A stretch of DNA of 6,961 nucleotides from contig CAYNGH010000171.1 of the NCBI GenBank assembly GCA_964396845.1, positions 1 through 6,961 of the forward strand, in the 5' to 3' direction. The notes below the pieces were generated by a model. That model worked only from the letters and a program-made list of their open reading frames with translations. It was not told the DNA's origin and searched no databases. How positions within the stretch are numbered: position 1 is the stretch's first letter; every line of letters begins with the position of its first letter. Positions 6,326 to 6,961 of the stretch are shown here, one piece after another. The translations under genes and the position numbers were made by a program. The stretch comes from CAYNGH01 sp964396845. GTDB taxonomy: Bacteria; Vulcanimicrobiota; JAJTBE01; CAYNGH01.

Positions 6326-6332
6326 AAAATTA

Positions 6333-6961
6333 ATGATACAACTCACTGCGGATGAAATCAGGGAAAAATACCTGGAATTTTTTGAGAGCAAGGGCCATCT
6401 GCGTCTGCCCAGCTATTCCCTGGTCCCGGTGGAGGACCCGACCCTTCTTATCATCAATGCCGGCATGGCTCCCATGAAGCCATACTTCAAGGGGGAGGCT
6501 GTGCCTCCCAGAAACAGGGTCACCACCTGTCAGAAATGCATCCGGGTGGGGGATATTGAACAGGTAGGAAAAACAGCCCGGCACATGACATTTTTTGAAA
6601 TGCTGGGAAACTTTTCTTTCGGCGATTATTACAAGGAAGGCTCCATAGAAATGGCCTGGGAATTTATGACCGAGATTATGGAGATTCCCAAGGAAAAGCT
6701 ATATATCACCATACACACCGATGATGATGAGGCCGAGGAGATATGGCACAAGAAGATCGGCGTCCCCATGGATCGGATATACCGGGATTCGGATAATTTC
6801 TGGGGGCCTGTAGGAGATACCGGGCCTTGCGGGCCTTGTTCTGAACTCCTGGTGGATCAGGGGCCGGAGTTTGGCTGCGGAAGTTCTTTGTGCAGGCCGG
6901 GATGTGACTGTGACCGATATCTGGAGCTTTGGAACCTGGTGTTTACCGGTCTTTACAAAGA
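6333..6961 (+). CDS. alaS: Alanyl-tRNA synthetase, N-terminal part (runs off window)
   Basis: Cytoplasmic class II synthetase that charges tRNA-Ala with alanine. The 209 complete codons seen are about a quarter of the usual 870-880 residues and cover most of the catalytic core. Diagnostic stretches are PSYSLVPVEDPTLLIINAGM (26-45), the motif 2 region CQKCIRVGDIEQVGKTARH (66-84) and TFFEMLGNFSFGDYYKEGSI (86-105), then DNFWGPVGDTGPCGPCSE (154-171). The Cys-rich GCGSSLCRPGCDCDRYLE (181-198) is typical of the clostridial form. The end reads ELWNLVFTGLYK; most homologues I recall have Gln where Gly206 stands (WNLVFTQ or WNLVFMQ). Editing and C-Ala domains would lie beyond the window. The ribosome site GGAGGG at 6320 supports ATG 6333. 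No T-box precedes it, and a weak promoter is proposed at 6077-6104. Identity is secure. Confidence 0.98.
   Translation, partial: MIQLTADEIREKYLEFFESKGHLRLPSYSLVPVEDPTLLIINAGMAPMKPYFKGEAVPPRNRVTTCQKCIRVGDIEQVGKTARHMTFFEMLGNFSFGDYYKEGSIEMAWEFMTEIMEIPKEKLYITIHTDDDEAEEIWHKKIGVPMDRIYRDSDNFWGPVGDTGPCGPCSELLVDQGPEFGCGSSLCRPGCDCDRYLELWNLVFTGLYK

Larger units (their letters stand above)
5940..6332. other. AT-rich divergent intergenic region between DUF2203 and alaS
   Basis: No convincing gene lies here. The region holds the upstream sequences of two divergent genes, a 16-bp direct repeat pair and further words of ATCGG type spaced 17-30 bp apart between 6129 and 6226. The DUF2203 ribosome site is at 5946-5950 and that of alaS at 6320-6325. 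Parts look like decayed mobile DNA, but no transposase coding sequence is seen. I find no T-box signature (TGGNACCGCG-type) upstream of alaS. Confidence 0.6.

Noticed and set aside
6040..6332. T-box riboswitch upstream of alaS
   Set aside because: I searched for the conserved T-box bulge (TGGNACCGCG type) and a terminator pair and saw neither, although many Firmicute alaS genes have one.
6161..6355. Small open frame overlapping the alaS start
   Set aside because: It begins inside the direct repeat, overlaps the start of alaS, resembles no known protein and has no ribosome site before its first ATG. It also spans the alaS ribosome site.

Overview
The window looks like chromosomal DNA from a bacterium, most likely a clostridia-type member of the Firmicutes (Bacillota). 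The best clue is the partial alanyl-tRNA synthetase at the right end. It has the short CQKCIR..DIE..GKTARH segment and the Cys-rich GCG..C...CDCDRYLE insert that I associate with clostridial enzymes. Clear Shine-Dalgarno sequences (AGGTG, GGAGGG) and a DUF2203 protein agree with this but do not prove it. No gene looks viral or plasmid-like.

Layout, left to right. Positions 1-217 are non-coding and hold a strong G/C-rich imperfect palindrome (48-86) plus a weak candidate promoter. Positions 218-3131 carry three tightly packed plus-strand genes for envelope-anchored, type IV pilin-like proteins. The first is PilX/GspK-like with a large beta-solenoid-like passenger. The second is a PilV/GspI-like prepilin with a textbook cleavage motif. 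The third is PilW/GspJ-like but has lost the motif. The first pair overlaps as ATGA and the second pair is 2 bp apart, so they are almost certainly one operon for a minor-pilin or pseudopilin tip complex. At 3173-4738 is a B12-binding-domain radical SAM enzyme on the same strand. It has a good sigma-70-type promoter placed so that transcription would start at its own ATG. At 4833-5498 is a small single-pass membrane protein of unknown function.

On the minus strand, 5508-5939 encodes a DUF2203 protein. It converges on the preceding gene with only 9 bp between the stop codons. Positions 5940-6332 form an AT-rich divergent intergenic region with a 16-bp direct repeat pair and other repeat-like words, possibly a decayed insertion-sequence end. 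No T-box was found there. From 6333 to the end of the window is the first quarter of alaS, which runs off the edge.

The three pilin-like genes probably act together at the cell surface. The radical SAM enzyme, the membrane protein and DUF2203 have no demonstrable functional link to them. I found no clear new multi-gene system. The best leads are the unusual minor-pilin trio, the probable leaderless radical SAM gene, the repeat-rich alaS upstream region and the unknown membrane protein.
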